This document shows, in pieces, positions 1 to 6,289 of a DNA stretch of 14,037 nucleotides. The stretch covers positions 691 to 14,727 of the forward strand of contig DLGS01000370.1 of the NCBI GenBank assembly GCA_002482815.1, written 5' to 3'. Both the position numbers and the translations under genes were made by a program. Positions within the stretch are counted from its first letter, which is position 1, and every line of letters starts with the position of its first letter. The notes under the pieces were generated by a model that did not search any database, was not told the origin of the DNA, and was given only the letters and a program-made list of their open reading frames with translations. The DNA is from Bacteroidetes bacterium UBA7688. GTDB lineage: Bacteria; Bacteroidota; Bacteroidia; Chitinophagales; Chitinophagaceae.

Positions 1-2
1 AA

Positions 3-56
3 CAGGATTTTGCCAACAAAATGAAGAAAAAAAGAAAACACAAAGGAAGGTATTAA
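3..56 (+). CDS. Probable relaxase (MobB-like) C-terminal tail, partial
   Basis: The window opens inside a reading frame that closes at TAA 54-56 and encodes QDFANKMKKKRKHKGRY. A basic, lysine/arginine-rich tail directly upstream of the coupling-protein region is what Bacteroidota relaxases commonly carry, and the usual gene order is relaxase then mobC. The family assignment rests on position and tail composition only, because no catalytic motif is inside the window. The frame is also one of three possible at the edge; the other two end at 24 and 66. Moderate-to-low confidence. Confidence 0.45.
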   Translation, partial: QDFANKMKKKRKHKGRY

Positions 57-175
57 TCTTAATTTAGGTTAGATATTTCATTTATACTATATTTTACTAA
101 CTTTATAATTCTAAAAATCAACTATTTACAAGTGTATCATCAATTTACAACTTATCAATTTAAAGTACAAATAGT
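57..175 (+). repeat. A/T-rich leader with short 15-nt-spaced repeats
   Basis: The gap before the membrane-protein gene is strongly A/T-rich. ATCAATTTA occurs at 139-147 and again at 154-162 (15-nt period), and TTTACAA at 125-131 and 144-150. A TAACTTTA at 98-105 matches 7 of 8 positions of the Bacteroidota -7 box TAnnTTTG but lacks a convincing upstream TTTG. In such A/T-rich DNA the repeats could be chance; no hairpin or Shine-Dalgarno sequence decides a function. Confidence 0.2.
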
Positions 176-709
176 ATGAAGGCAAAGTATCCTGATGCTT
201 ATCCTGGTGAAAGCGAACAACAATATTGGACTAGAATAGAAGAAGAGCAACAAAGACCTGATTCAGATTTGGGATTGTTGTCTATTTTAATAAATCTTGC
301 CCTTTTCATCTTAAAAATAGCTGTTATTTTTGGTATGTTCATTTATGCCGGATATATTTTGTCCCAAAAAATATTGGGAGAAGATATTAATAAATCCAGA
401 ATTTGGGGTGTCACCGTATTTTTTACTTATTTGATATTCTGTACCATCTATTTCTTTAAAGGGATTATCATCGGACTCCATTCAAAGAACAGGAAGTTAT
501 GGATACTGCCGTGGGTAATCTGTGTGGTATTATGCTGTGTTTTCCCAGCATTTGTAGTAAAAGCAATGGTTGCCAGTATGTTTAAATCAACGGAACAGAA
601 GGATATATTATGTCTGGGACTTAGTTGGGGAGCATTTGTACTTTCTTTGATTTACATCTATAATATTTATCAATTCAAAACGCCAACAGCTCCTGGTATT
701 TTATATTAG
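176..709 (+). CDS. Four-helix membrane protein of unknown function
   Basis: This 177-residue protein is not recognised as a named family. It has a polar, acidic/glutamine-rich N-terminus (residues 1-30) and then four apolar stretches at about 33-63, 77-99, 108-130 and 143-165, separated by short charged loops such as HSKNRK at 102-107. This predicts an inner-membrane protein with no signal peptide and no catalytic motif. It sits between the likely relaxase and the coupling ATPase on the same strand, so a link to DNA transfer (for example a coupling-protein partner, entry exclusion or an accessory mating function) is possible but only inferred. The ATG at 176 is the first in frame and leaves all helices intact. 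There is no clear Shine-Dalgarno sequence, which is normal for this phylum. Confidence 0.75.
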   Translation: MKAKYPDAYPGESEQQYWTRIEEEQQRPDSDLGLLSILINLALFILKIAVIFGMFIYAGYILSQKILGEDINKSRIWGVTVFFTYLIFCTIYFFKGIIIGLHSKNRKLWILPWVICVVLCCVFPAFVVKAMVASMFKSTEQKDILCLGLSWGAFVLSLIYIYNIYQFKTPTAPGILY

Positions 710-854
710 AGTTATGCCTTAGGATTGAGAATATCCCAATGAGAAAAACTTTGAGTTTATAGTCAACCACTACCGCCTACTGCCAAAGACTGCCACATTC
801 TTTTAGCTATTGCTTATACTCTTTAGATTCACACCCAACATTTAAAAATTTAAA

Positions 855-2873
855 ATGCAGGGTGAAGACGATTTAAGAGGACTTGCTAAGATTATGGCAT
901 TTATGAGAGCGGTTAGCATTCTCTTGGTACTAATGCACCTTTATTGGTACTGCTATGGTTTCTTTTTGGAATATGGTTGGACGTTGAAGGTTATCAATAA
1001 AATATTAGGCAATTTTCAACGAACTGCAGGTTTGTTCTCACATACCCTGTACACGAAAGTTTTTGCAGTTGTGTTATTAGCTTTGAGCTGTCTGGGAACC
1101 AAAGGTGTCAAGAATGAGAAAATTACCTGGCCGCGAATCTATACCGCTCTTGGTCTTGGTTTTATACTCTTTTTTTTCAATACATCTCTTTTAAGTCTTC
1201 CTTTAAAAACCGCTGCATTTTTTTATGCTTTTACATTGGGTTTGGGATACATAACCCTGATGATGGCGGGCGTATGGATTAGCCGTTTGCTTCGAAACAA
1301 CTTAATGGATGATGTTTTCAATATGGAAAACGAAAGCTTCCAGCAGGAAACAAGGCTCATGCAAAATGAATACTCGGTTAATCTGCCAACAAAATTTTAT
1401 TACAAAGGAAAATGGAACAATGGCTGGATTAATATAGTCAATCCCTTTAGGGCTACCATTGTGCTTGGTACTCCTGGATCAGGTAAGAGTTATGCTATTA
1501 TAAACAACTATATCAGGCAACACATAGAAAAGGGATTTTCGATGTACATATATGATTTTAAATTTGATGACCTTTCTACGATTGCCTACAATCATTTACT
1601 AAAGCATGCGGACAAATATAGTGTAAAGCCAAAATTTTATGTCATCAATTTTGACGACCCAAGAAAAAGCCATCGCTGCAATCCTCTCAATCCTGATTTC
1701 ATGACTGATATTTCTGATGCTTACGAAGCGGCTTATACAATTATGTTGAACTTAAACAGAAGCTGGATTCAGAAGCAGGGAGACTTTTTTGTGGAAAGCC
1801 CCATAATTCTTTTAGCGGCAATTATATGGTTTCTTAAAATATATGATAATGGTAAGCATTGTACTTTTCCACACGCTATTGAGTTATTGAACAAAAAGTA
1901 TTCAGACGTATTTACTATTCTTACCTCCTATCCTGAACTGGAAAACTATTTATCACCTTTTATGGATGCGTGGCAGGGAGGCGCACAAGACCAATTGCAA
2001 GGTCAGATTGCATCGGCCAAAATACCATTGTCACGTATGATCTCCCCAAGTCTTTATTGGGTTATGACTGGTGATGATTTTTCCTTGGACATAAATAATC
2101 CGGCAGCACCAAAGATTCTATGCGTAGGAAATAATCCTGATCGCCAAAATATCTATTCTGCTGCATTAGGTTTATACAATTCACGTATTGTAAAACTCAT
2201 CAATAAAAAAGGGCAATTAAAAAGTTCTGTAATTATAGACGAATTACCTACCATATACTTTAGAGGTTTGGATAACCTAATTGCAACTGCCAGGAGTAAT
2301 AAAGTTGCAGTATGTTTGGGGTTTCAGGACTATTCACAGTTAACAAGGGATTATGGGGACAAGGAGAGCAAGGTAATTCAGAACACCGTGGGCAATATTT
2401 TTAGTGGTCAGGTTGTTGGTGAAACTGCCAAAAGCCTTTCGGAGCGCTTCGGAAAGGTGTTACAGAAAAGGCAAAGTATGAGCATCAACCGAAATGATAC
2501 CTCAACATCAATTTCTACACAATTGGACAGTCTCATTCCCGCATCTAAAATTTCAACACTTACTCAGGGAATATTTGTCGGGGCAGTATCGGACAATTTT
2601 GACGAACGTATTGAACAGAAAATTTTTCATGCTGAAATTGTTGTGGATAATGAAAAAGTTGCGGCCGAAACCAACTCGCATCAAAAGATTCCAGATATCC
2701 TCTCATTTATAGATATTAATGGAAAAGACAATATGAAACACGAAATAGAAGCCAATTACCGACAAATAAAACTGGATATAGTTCATATTATTGAAACCGA
2801 ACTGGAACGCATTAAGAATGATCCCGACCTACAGCATTTGGTGCAAAAGGATAGTCGTAAAAGAAATGAATAA
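855..2873 (+). CDS. mobC: Type IV coupling protein, MobC/TraG family (YWFCY type)
   Basis: This 672-residue membrane ATPase should recruit the relaxase-DNA complex and drive the strand into the mating channel (known for VirD4/TraG coupling proteins). The N-terminus carries the family signature as YWYCY at 30-34, within the first of about four membrane segments (roughly 18-38, 68-81, 95-112, 118-144). The soluble NTPase part follows, with Walker A GTPGSGKS at 205-212 and Walker B VIIDE ending in D462-E463. The later GFQDYSQL segment resembles the usual sensor region after Walker B. Length is normal and the frame intact. The start ATG at 855 gives MQGEDDLRGLAKI, the usual beginning of this family. 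It lies downstream of the likely relaxase and the membrane protein, on the same strand, probably in one transfer operon. After it the backbone stops and cargo begins. Confidence 0.93.
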   Translation: MQGEDDLRGLAKIMAFMRAVSILLVLMHLYWYCYGFFLEYGWTLKVINKILGNFQRTAGLFSHTLYTKVFAVVLLALSCLGTKGVKNEKITWPRIYTALGLGFILFFFNTSLLSLPLKTAAFFYAFTLGLGYITLMMAGVWISRLLRNNLMDDVFNMENESFQQETRLMQNEYSVNLPTKFYYKGKWNNGWINIVNPFRATIVLGTPGSGKSYAIINNYIRQHIEKGFSMYIYDFKFDDLSTIAYNHLLKHADKYSVKPKFYVINFDDPRKSHRCNPLNPDFMTDISDAYEAAYTIMLNLNRSWIQKQGDFFVESPIILLAAIIWFLKIYDNGKHCTFPHAIELLNKKYSDVFTILTSYPELENYLSPFMDAWQGGAQDQLQGQIASAKIPLSRMISPSLYWVMTGDDFSLDINNPAAPKILCVGNNPDRQNIYSAALGLYNSRIVKLINKKGQLKSSVIIDELPTIYFRGLDNLIATARSNKVAVCLGFQDYSQLTRDYGDKESKVIQNTVGNIFSGQVVGETAKSLSERFGKVLQKRQSMSINRNDTSTSISTQLDSLIPASKISTLTQGIFVGAVSDNFDERIEQKIFHAEIVVDNEKVAAETNSHQKIPDILSFIDINGKDNMKHEIEANYRQIKLDIVHIIETELERIKNDPDLQHLVQKDSRKRNE

Positions 2874-2920
2874 ATGCGAATATACCCTCCGTTTGCTATC
2901 TAGTAAGGCAATCTTTCCGC

Positions 2921-2938
2921 TATCAAACCCTTTTGATA
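2921..2938. repeat. Inverted repeat after the coupling-protein gene
   Basis: TATCAAA and TTTGATA form perfect 7-bp arms around a CCCT loop, about 48 nt after the mobC stop. It could form a small hairpin in the transcript. It is A/T-rich and is followed by ATTTATAAAAAA rather than a T run, so it is a poor intrinsic terminator; a transcript-end stabiliser or a protein site is equally possible. The 196-bp gap around it holds no convincing gene. Confidence 0.35.
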
Positions 2939-3015
2939 ATTTATAAAAAAGAGTATATTTACCATTATCACAAACACATACACTTACGGAGCAGAGCCAA
3001 TATGAATTAGTGAAA

Positions 3016-3050
3016 TTTGTTATCATTATAAAATTTTAAGGCTATTTCTG
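3016..3050 (+). promoter_or_regulatory. Possible Bacteroidota-type promoter for the small membrane protein
   Basis: A TTTG at 3016-3019 lies 23 nt before TATTTCTG at 3043-3050, which matches 7 of 8 positions of the -7 box TAnnTTTG. The spacing is at the upper end of what is expected for the -33/-7 pair. The box is 37 nt before the ATG at 3088. This is a motif match in A/T-rich DNA, so confidence is low. Confidence 0.25.
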
Positions 3051-3087
3051 GTGAAAAGTAATAGAAACGTTGAAAAACTCCAATAAA

Positions 3088-3519
3088 ATGACATTTGACA
3101 TATCAATTTTAGGAACATTATTTATTGCTTTATTTTCGGCTATAACTGGCGGTTATATTACTTTTTATTTTTCATCGAAATCTAAAAAAGATGATGCAAT
3201 AATAAAATTTAGAGAGGAGAAATATTCAAATTTACTAATACTTCTTAAAGGCTTTGTTGGAGACACAGCAAATTCAGAAACTAAACGCCAATTTTTTGAC
3301 GAACAATATAGATCATGGATTTATTCATCAGATGAAGTTGTATTAGCGATCAATAATCTTGTTGATTTAATTAAAGAAAATGAAACAAAAGACCCAAATG
3401 TAGAAGAAGGAAGAAAAGCAATTGGAAATATTGTTTTAGCAATGAGAAAAGATCTATTAAAAAAAACAAATCTCAATCATAAAGATTTCATATATACGAA
3501 CGTTAGAAATGGAAAATAA
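3088..3519 (+). CDS. Small single-pass membrane-anchored protein, uncharacterised
   Basis: The protein has 143 residues from ATG 3088; an upstream in-frame TTG at 3070 would add six residues. I prefer the ATG because the membrane helix follows at once. One apolar segment (about residues 5-28, with ITGGYITFYF) is followed by a basic stop (KSKK, 31-34) and a helical soluble domain, so the bulk probably faces the cytoplasm. Recognisable positions are FREEKYSNLL (41-50), YRSWIYSSDEV (74-84) and MRKDL near 119-123. Comparable small proteins of unknown role, with a helix, a 'sDEV' segment and 'MRKDL' near the end, occur scattered in accessory regions; I know no function for them. No enzyme motif is seen. 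It stands alone, with its own flanking regulatory-looking DNA on both sides. Confidence 0.7.
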   Translation: MTFDISILGTLFIALFSAITGGYITFYFSSKSKKDDAIIKFREEKYSNLLILLKGFVGDTANSETKRQFFDEQYRSWIYSSDEVVLAINNLVDLIKENETKDPNVEEGRKAIGNIVLAMRKDLLKKTNLNHKDFIYTNVRNGK

Positions 3520-3582
3520 TGCACTGCCTCTAACAGCAACGTGTCAACAAATGGATTACAGCACGTTAAAAAAACTGGTCCT

Positions 3583-3611
3583 AACAATCGCTTAGTTCCA
3601 TTGTTTTTTTT
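3583..3611 (+). terminator. Weak intrinsic terminator-like hairpin with T tract
   Basis: AACAAT (3583-3588) pairs with ATTGTT (3600-3605) around an 11-nt loop, and the T run continues to 3611. The stem is A/T-rich and short, so termination would be inefficient, but the hairpin-then-T order is correct for the plus-strand transcript of the membrane-protein gene that ends 64 nt earlier. A separate AACGTG/CACGTT inverted repeat at 3538-3567 precedes it. Confidence 0.35.
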
Positions 3612-3632
3612 CTAAAATCAACATTAATTTCT

Positions 3633-3640
3633 TATGTTTG
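3633..3640 (+). promoter_or_regulatory. Candidate -7 promoter box for the nuclease gene
   Basis: TATGTTTG is an exact match to the Bacteroidota -7 consensus TAnnTTTG. The expected -33 position holds a T-rich stretch (TTTT near 3608-3611) rather than TTTG. Transcription would begin a few bases downstream and give a leader of roughly 85 nt that carries the 3671-3685 palindrome. It sits just after the putative terminator, so the nuclease unit appears to be separately transcribed. Confidence 0.4.
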
Positions 3641-3670
3641 TTTCAGTTAGCCGAAGCAACTAAGTCCTCT

Positions 3671-3685
3671 TTCCAATAATTGGAA
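3671..3685. promoter_or_regulatory. 15-bp palindrome, possible operator
   Basis: TTCCAAT-A-ATTGGAA is a perfect palindrome with 7-bp arms and one central base. It lies 46 nt before the nuclease ATG and about 30 nt after the candidate -7 box. A dyad this tight cannot form a good RNA hairpin, so binding of a dimeric repressor is the more natural reading. The regulator is not identified; the small downstream protein is a conceivable but unsupported candidate. Confidence 0.35.
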
Positions 3686-3731
3686 CCTAGCAACTACCAA
3701 TATACTATTCTTAACCAACTAAATAATTACC

Positions 3732-4673
3732 ATGGGAGATTTTACACCTACATTTTTACCACCACAAAATTGGCAAGATTTTGAAAAATTTTTAAAAGGT
3801 GTAGTTGATGTTATTTGGAAAGAAGAAGGTTGGCAAATTTATGGTCGTCAGGGACAATCTCAGTCAGGAATTGATCTGTTTGGTTATGACGAGCAAGAGA
3901 GATTTACTGCAATACAATCTAAGAAAAAAAACCAAACTAATTCTGAAGGTCAAATTCTGTCTAATAGTCTGCTAACGAAAAAAACAATTGAAGAAGAGAT
4001 TTCTTCTGCCGAAGAAATAGATAATCCAAAACTTGAAAGATTAATTTTCGCTACCACTTCTTCAAGAGACACAAAAGTTCAAGATGTTATAAGACAGATT
4101 AATCACGATCGAAAAAAAAATGACCAATTTATTATTGATATTTGGTTCTGGGAAGACTTCCAAGTACTTATCGAAAATCATAAAGATTTAATGTATTTCT
4201 ATTACTCGGAAATGCTGGAAAAAATAAATAAATATGATAAAAATGTTCATATTCTTACAATGCTTAGAAGAGCATTTACTCGACCAGCCTTTAGACACGA
4301 AATTAGACGTGAAGAAAGTGGGGCTGATTTTATAATTGCTATTAAATCAACAATGGAAGCAATAACAACTGGAAAGCTATATAATCGTAGAAATCAATTG
4401 ATAACCACATCTTTTGACTTTCAAGAATTATCCAACACAAAATGGAAATCAAAAATAAACGGAATTTTGTTAAATCTTGATGAAATTAGAAATATTTATC
4501 AAACAGGTCTGATAAATAAATCAATTCGAGAACATCCAAGTTGCTTGGAAGTTTTAGATGACCGAACTGGTGAAGATTTTAATAGGTTACGTTCAGATAG
4601 TTTGTTAAAAATGAATTCCATACTTAAAGAGGCAAAGTTGGAATCAATTGAATCGGAATTAATTAGAGACTAG
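3732..4673 (+). CDS. Mrr-like PD-(D/E)xK nuclease with helical C-terminal domain
   Basis: This 313-residue protein probably cleaves DNA. The N-terminal half (about 10-150) matches the Mrr-like restriction-endonuclease domain that heads many defence proteins: a 'NWQDFEKF' first helix (13-20, with E18), GRQGQSQSGID (38-48) supplying the acidic D48, the IQSK strand (61-64) supplying Q62 and K64, an FATTSSRD segment (106-113) and a WFWEDFQVLI segment (138-147). All catalytic-core positions are present. The C-terminal half (about 165-313) is charged and mostly helical; I do not recognise it. Relatives usually continue into a STAND or other NTPase, but there is no Walker A here, so sensing must lie in the C-terminal domain or in the neighbour 37 nt downstream. 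Start ATG 3732 leaves the domain complete. Role in phage or plasmid defence is inferred from domain and context. Confidence 0.75.
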   Translation: MGDFTPTFLPPQNWQDFEKFLKGVVDVIWKEEGWQIYGRQGQSQSGIDLFGYDEQERFTAIQSKKKNQTNSEGQILSNSLLTKKTIEEEISSAEEIDNPKLERLIFATTSSRDTKVQDVIRQINHDRKKNDQFIIDIWFWEDFQVLIENHKDLMYFYYSEMLEKINKYDKNVHILTMLRRAFTRPAFRHEIRREESGADFIIAIKSTMEAITTGKLYNRRNQLITTSFDFQELSNTKWKSKINGILLNLDEIRNIYQTGLINKSIREHPSCLEVLDDRTGEDFNRLRSDSLLKMNSILKEAKLESIESELIRD

Positions 4674-4710
4674 CCTAAATTTAGTGTAACCTTCCTTAAA
4701 CTATTAAATA

Positions 4711-5157
4711 ATGCGTAAAAACGAAATAACTGACGAAGATATTTTACAAATCAATAATGATAAATTGGGTATTAAATATTGGGAACTTCAATTAGGCATA
4801 GGGTTACAATATGAAAATGCATCGTCTGATACTATACGATATTCTGCACCTTATCCAGAAATGGGCAAAAAATTATGGAAGGCATTTAAATCTGAAATAT
4901 ATGAATTGCTCTGCGATAGGAATCAAAAGATTCCCCACGAATGGCTTAATGAATTAATTTCTGGCGATATCCGTAATTTAGTGGTTGGAATTACTTCTGC
5001 GATAACTGCTAAATATGAAGTAACTTTTGGCATAGCTCTGCCAGTAGCGGCCTTAGTAATAAAATCTAATATTTTAACATATTGCACTGAAGCTCCCAAA
5101 AAATATAGGAAAAGTGTAAAACAAATTTTAAAAGGAAAAAAATCTGATAAAAAATAA
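4711..5157 (+). CDS. Small helical protein, probable partner of the nuclease
   Basis: This 148-residue protein is not recognised. It begins 37 nt after the nuclease stop on the same strand with no terminator between them, so co-transcription is likely. The N-terminal third is polar. Residues 51-70 look like an amphipathic helix (MGKKLWKAFKSEIYELLCDR). Residues about 87-124 are apolar and rich in Ala, Val and Ile, broken by K101-Y-E-V. This can be read as one or two membrane helices, or as buried helices of a small soluble bundle. The tail is strongly basic (KGKKSDKK). If it is membrane-active, the pair would resemble a nuclease plus a small membrane effector; if soluble, it could be an inhibitor or cofactor of the nuclease. 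The sequence does not decide. Start ATG 4711 has a typical A/T-rich leader. Confidence 0.65.
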   Translation: MRKNEITDEDILQINNDKLGIKYWELQLGIGLQYENASSDTIRYSAPYPEMGKKLWKAFKSEIYELLCDRNQKIPHEWLNELISGDIRNLVVGITSAITAKYEVTFGIALPVAALVIKSNILTYCTEAPKKYRKSVKQILKGKKSDKK

Positions 5158-5252
5158 AAAAACGACTCCTACCGTTAGCGAATTAAAATGATTATCTTGT
5201 CCTAATTAGAAGTTGTCAGTCACGATCAATTTTTATATTGGTAGAGAAAATT

Positions 5253-5280
5253 TAAGTCGCTTTTCCATGACTTCGACTTA
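5253..5280. repeat. Inverted repeat before the RES-like gene
   Basis: TAAGTCG (5253-5259) and CGACTTA (5274-5280) are perfect 7-bp arms with a 14-nt spacer, ending 31 nt before the TTG start of the next gene. As RNA it is a modest stem-loop in the leader that could influence translation from the weak start; as DNA it could be a spaced operator. No T run follows, so it is not a terminator. The remaining sequence of this 154-bp gap shows no gene. Confidence 0.3.
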
Positions 5281-5311
5281 TGACCTAACTTACCAGTAAT
5301 TATATTAAGAT

Positions 5312-6229
5312 TTGACTACACAAGAAAAAGCTCTGAATGAGATAATATCCTATAGGGATCGATTAGATGAAATCGCATATGAAGATATTAAAACATTAAT
5401 TAAAGAATCAATTCGCCATATACCAATAGCATTAGCAAAATTGCATAAAGGAGCGGCTATTGACAGAGTGAGATTAAATAAGGAAAAACCGTTTTTCACT
5501 TCACAGGCCGAGTTGTCATATATAACTGATGATAAAAAAATTGCTGATTATCTGACTGAATTCGGGAGAGCTAATAAACCACAACAGCCATTGTTCTATG
5601 GTGCTTTGACAAGTGAACGAATCAAAGAAAACCGAATGACTGCATATGTAGAAACTTCAACACTAATAAGAGACAATGATGCCGTAAATACTGAAGGAGA
5701 ATTATTTACTTTAAGCAGATGGAGAACAAACGAAGAATTGATAGTTCCTGAAATTGTTTTTAGCGAAGATGCTATTAAGGAAAATCCGCAAACTGCTGCC
5801 GCTTTCCAAAAACACTATAAAGATTTTATGGAAGAACCAATGAGAGAACTTGCACTAAGGCAATTACAGTTATTCAGTCAAGAATTTGCGCGCAAAACAC
5901 GCTCTCATCATGATTATAAAATTGCAGTTGCTTATGCAGATTTACTGATGATTGAAGGAAATCACCCTGGTATTTTATATCCAAGTGTACAGACAGGATA
6001 TCAAGGCCAAAATATAGTTTTACGACCAGATATAGTCGATAAACATCTCACCCTAACGAATGTTTCGACGCATAGGATGCACAAAAATAAAATGAATGCA
6101 ACTATGGCCAATTATTATCATGCGAAAAGCTTTGGCGAAAACAATTCAAATTTTGAATGGGATTTAAAGGAATGTGATGAGCCAGCATTGATAAAAATGT
6201 GGTCTGAACATGTAGCTGACAAAGTATAA
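5312..6229 (+). CDS. RES-domain-like protein (putative NAD+-degrading enzyme)
   Basis: The 305-residue protein shows the order of features that names the RES fold: an arginine pair in DRVRL (R52, R54), a GRANKP-QQPLFYGAL segment (85-99), a conserved-type glutamate in AYVETS (E114), and a serine in ILYPSV (S225) followed by GYQGQNIVLRP. RES toxins such as those of Xre-RES pairs deplete NAD+ with these Arg/Glu/Ser positions (family knowledge). The assignment is by eye and the middle (about 125-220) is longer than in short RES toxins. No DUF2384/Xre-type antitoxin gene adjoins it. The start is taken as TTG 5312, since an in-frame stop lies at 5306-5308 and no ATG occurs until residue 109. The first 45 residues are helical and outside the fold. 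It is last in the cargo block. Confidence 0.65.
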   Translation: MTTQEKALNEIISYRDRLDEIAYEDIKTLIKESIRHIPIALAKLHKGAAIDRVRLNKEKPFFTSQAELSYITDDKKIADYLTEFGRANKPQQPLFYGALTSERIKENRMTAYVETSTLIRDNDAVNTEGELFTLSRWRTNEELIVPEIVFSEDAIKENPQTAAAFQKHYKDFMEEPMRELALRQLQLFSQEFARKTRSHHDYKIAVAYADLLMIEGNHPGILYPSVQTGYQGQNIVLRPDIVDKHLTLTNVSTHRMHKNKMNATMANYYHAKSFGENNSNFEWDLKECDEPALIKMWSEHVADKV

Positions 6230-6245
6230 CTGATGGTAACATCGG
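6230..6245 (+). terminator. Possible hairpin directly after the RES-like stop codon
   Basis: CTGATG-GTAA-CATCGG forms a 6-bp stem (one U-G pair) closed by a GUAA tetraloop of the stable GNRA class, immediately after the stop of the RES-like gene. Only scattered T residues follow, so termination would be weak. It lies in the 60-bp gap between two converging transcription units, where some transcript-ending signal is expected. No matching hairpin serves the minus-strand operon here. Confidence 0.3.
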
Positions 6246-6289
6246 TCAAATATGTAATTCTTTATGCTAAATTATTCATTAAAAATCAC

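Larger units (their letters stand above)
2874..6229 (+). other. A/T-rich cargo block with probable defence genes
   Basis: Between the coupling-protein gene and the backbone methyltransferase/helicase lie four plus-strand genes: a membrane-anchored protein, the Mrr-like nuclease, its small neighbour and the RES-like protein. The block is visibly richer in A and T than the flanking backbone genes, has gaps of 150-210 bp with their own inverted repeats, and uses at least one unusual TTG start. This is the pattern of an insertion hot spot carrying exchangeable genes. No transposase, integrase or flanking duplication was found to explain how it was acquired. Confidence 0.6.

Noticed and set aside
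710..854. oriT or extra gene in the 145-bp gap before mobC
   Set aside because: Only a short ACTGCCA direct repeat (in CTACTGCCAAAGACTGCCA) and no strong inverted repeat are visible; in this element type oriT is expected upstream of the relaxase genes, outside the window.
2829..3026. Minus-strand open frame of 65 codons over the end of mobC and the following gap
   Set aside because: It overlaps a solid coding region, is Cys/Tyr/Ser-rich without domain character, and has no neighbour in the same orientation.
3520..3731. Integron attC-like or cassette-like spacer (CTAAC and GTTAG elements, inverted CTTAGTT/AACTAAG)
   Set aside because: The core sites do not match RYYYAAC/GTTRRRY, and the other cargo gaps do not share a common repeat in the same arrangement.
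3732..4673. Classical type II or type IV restriction enzyme paired with the large methyltransferase
   Set aside because: The methyltransferase is on the opposite strand about 7 kb away within a backbone operon, and the nuclease domain is of the kind found in many defence proteins, so a restriction-modification pair is not supported.
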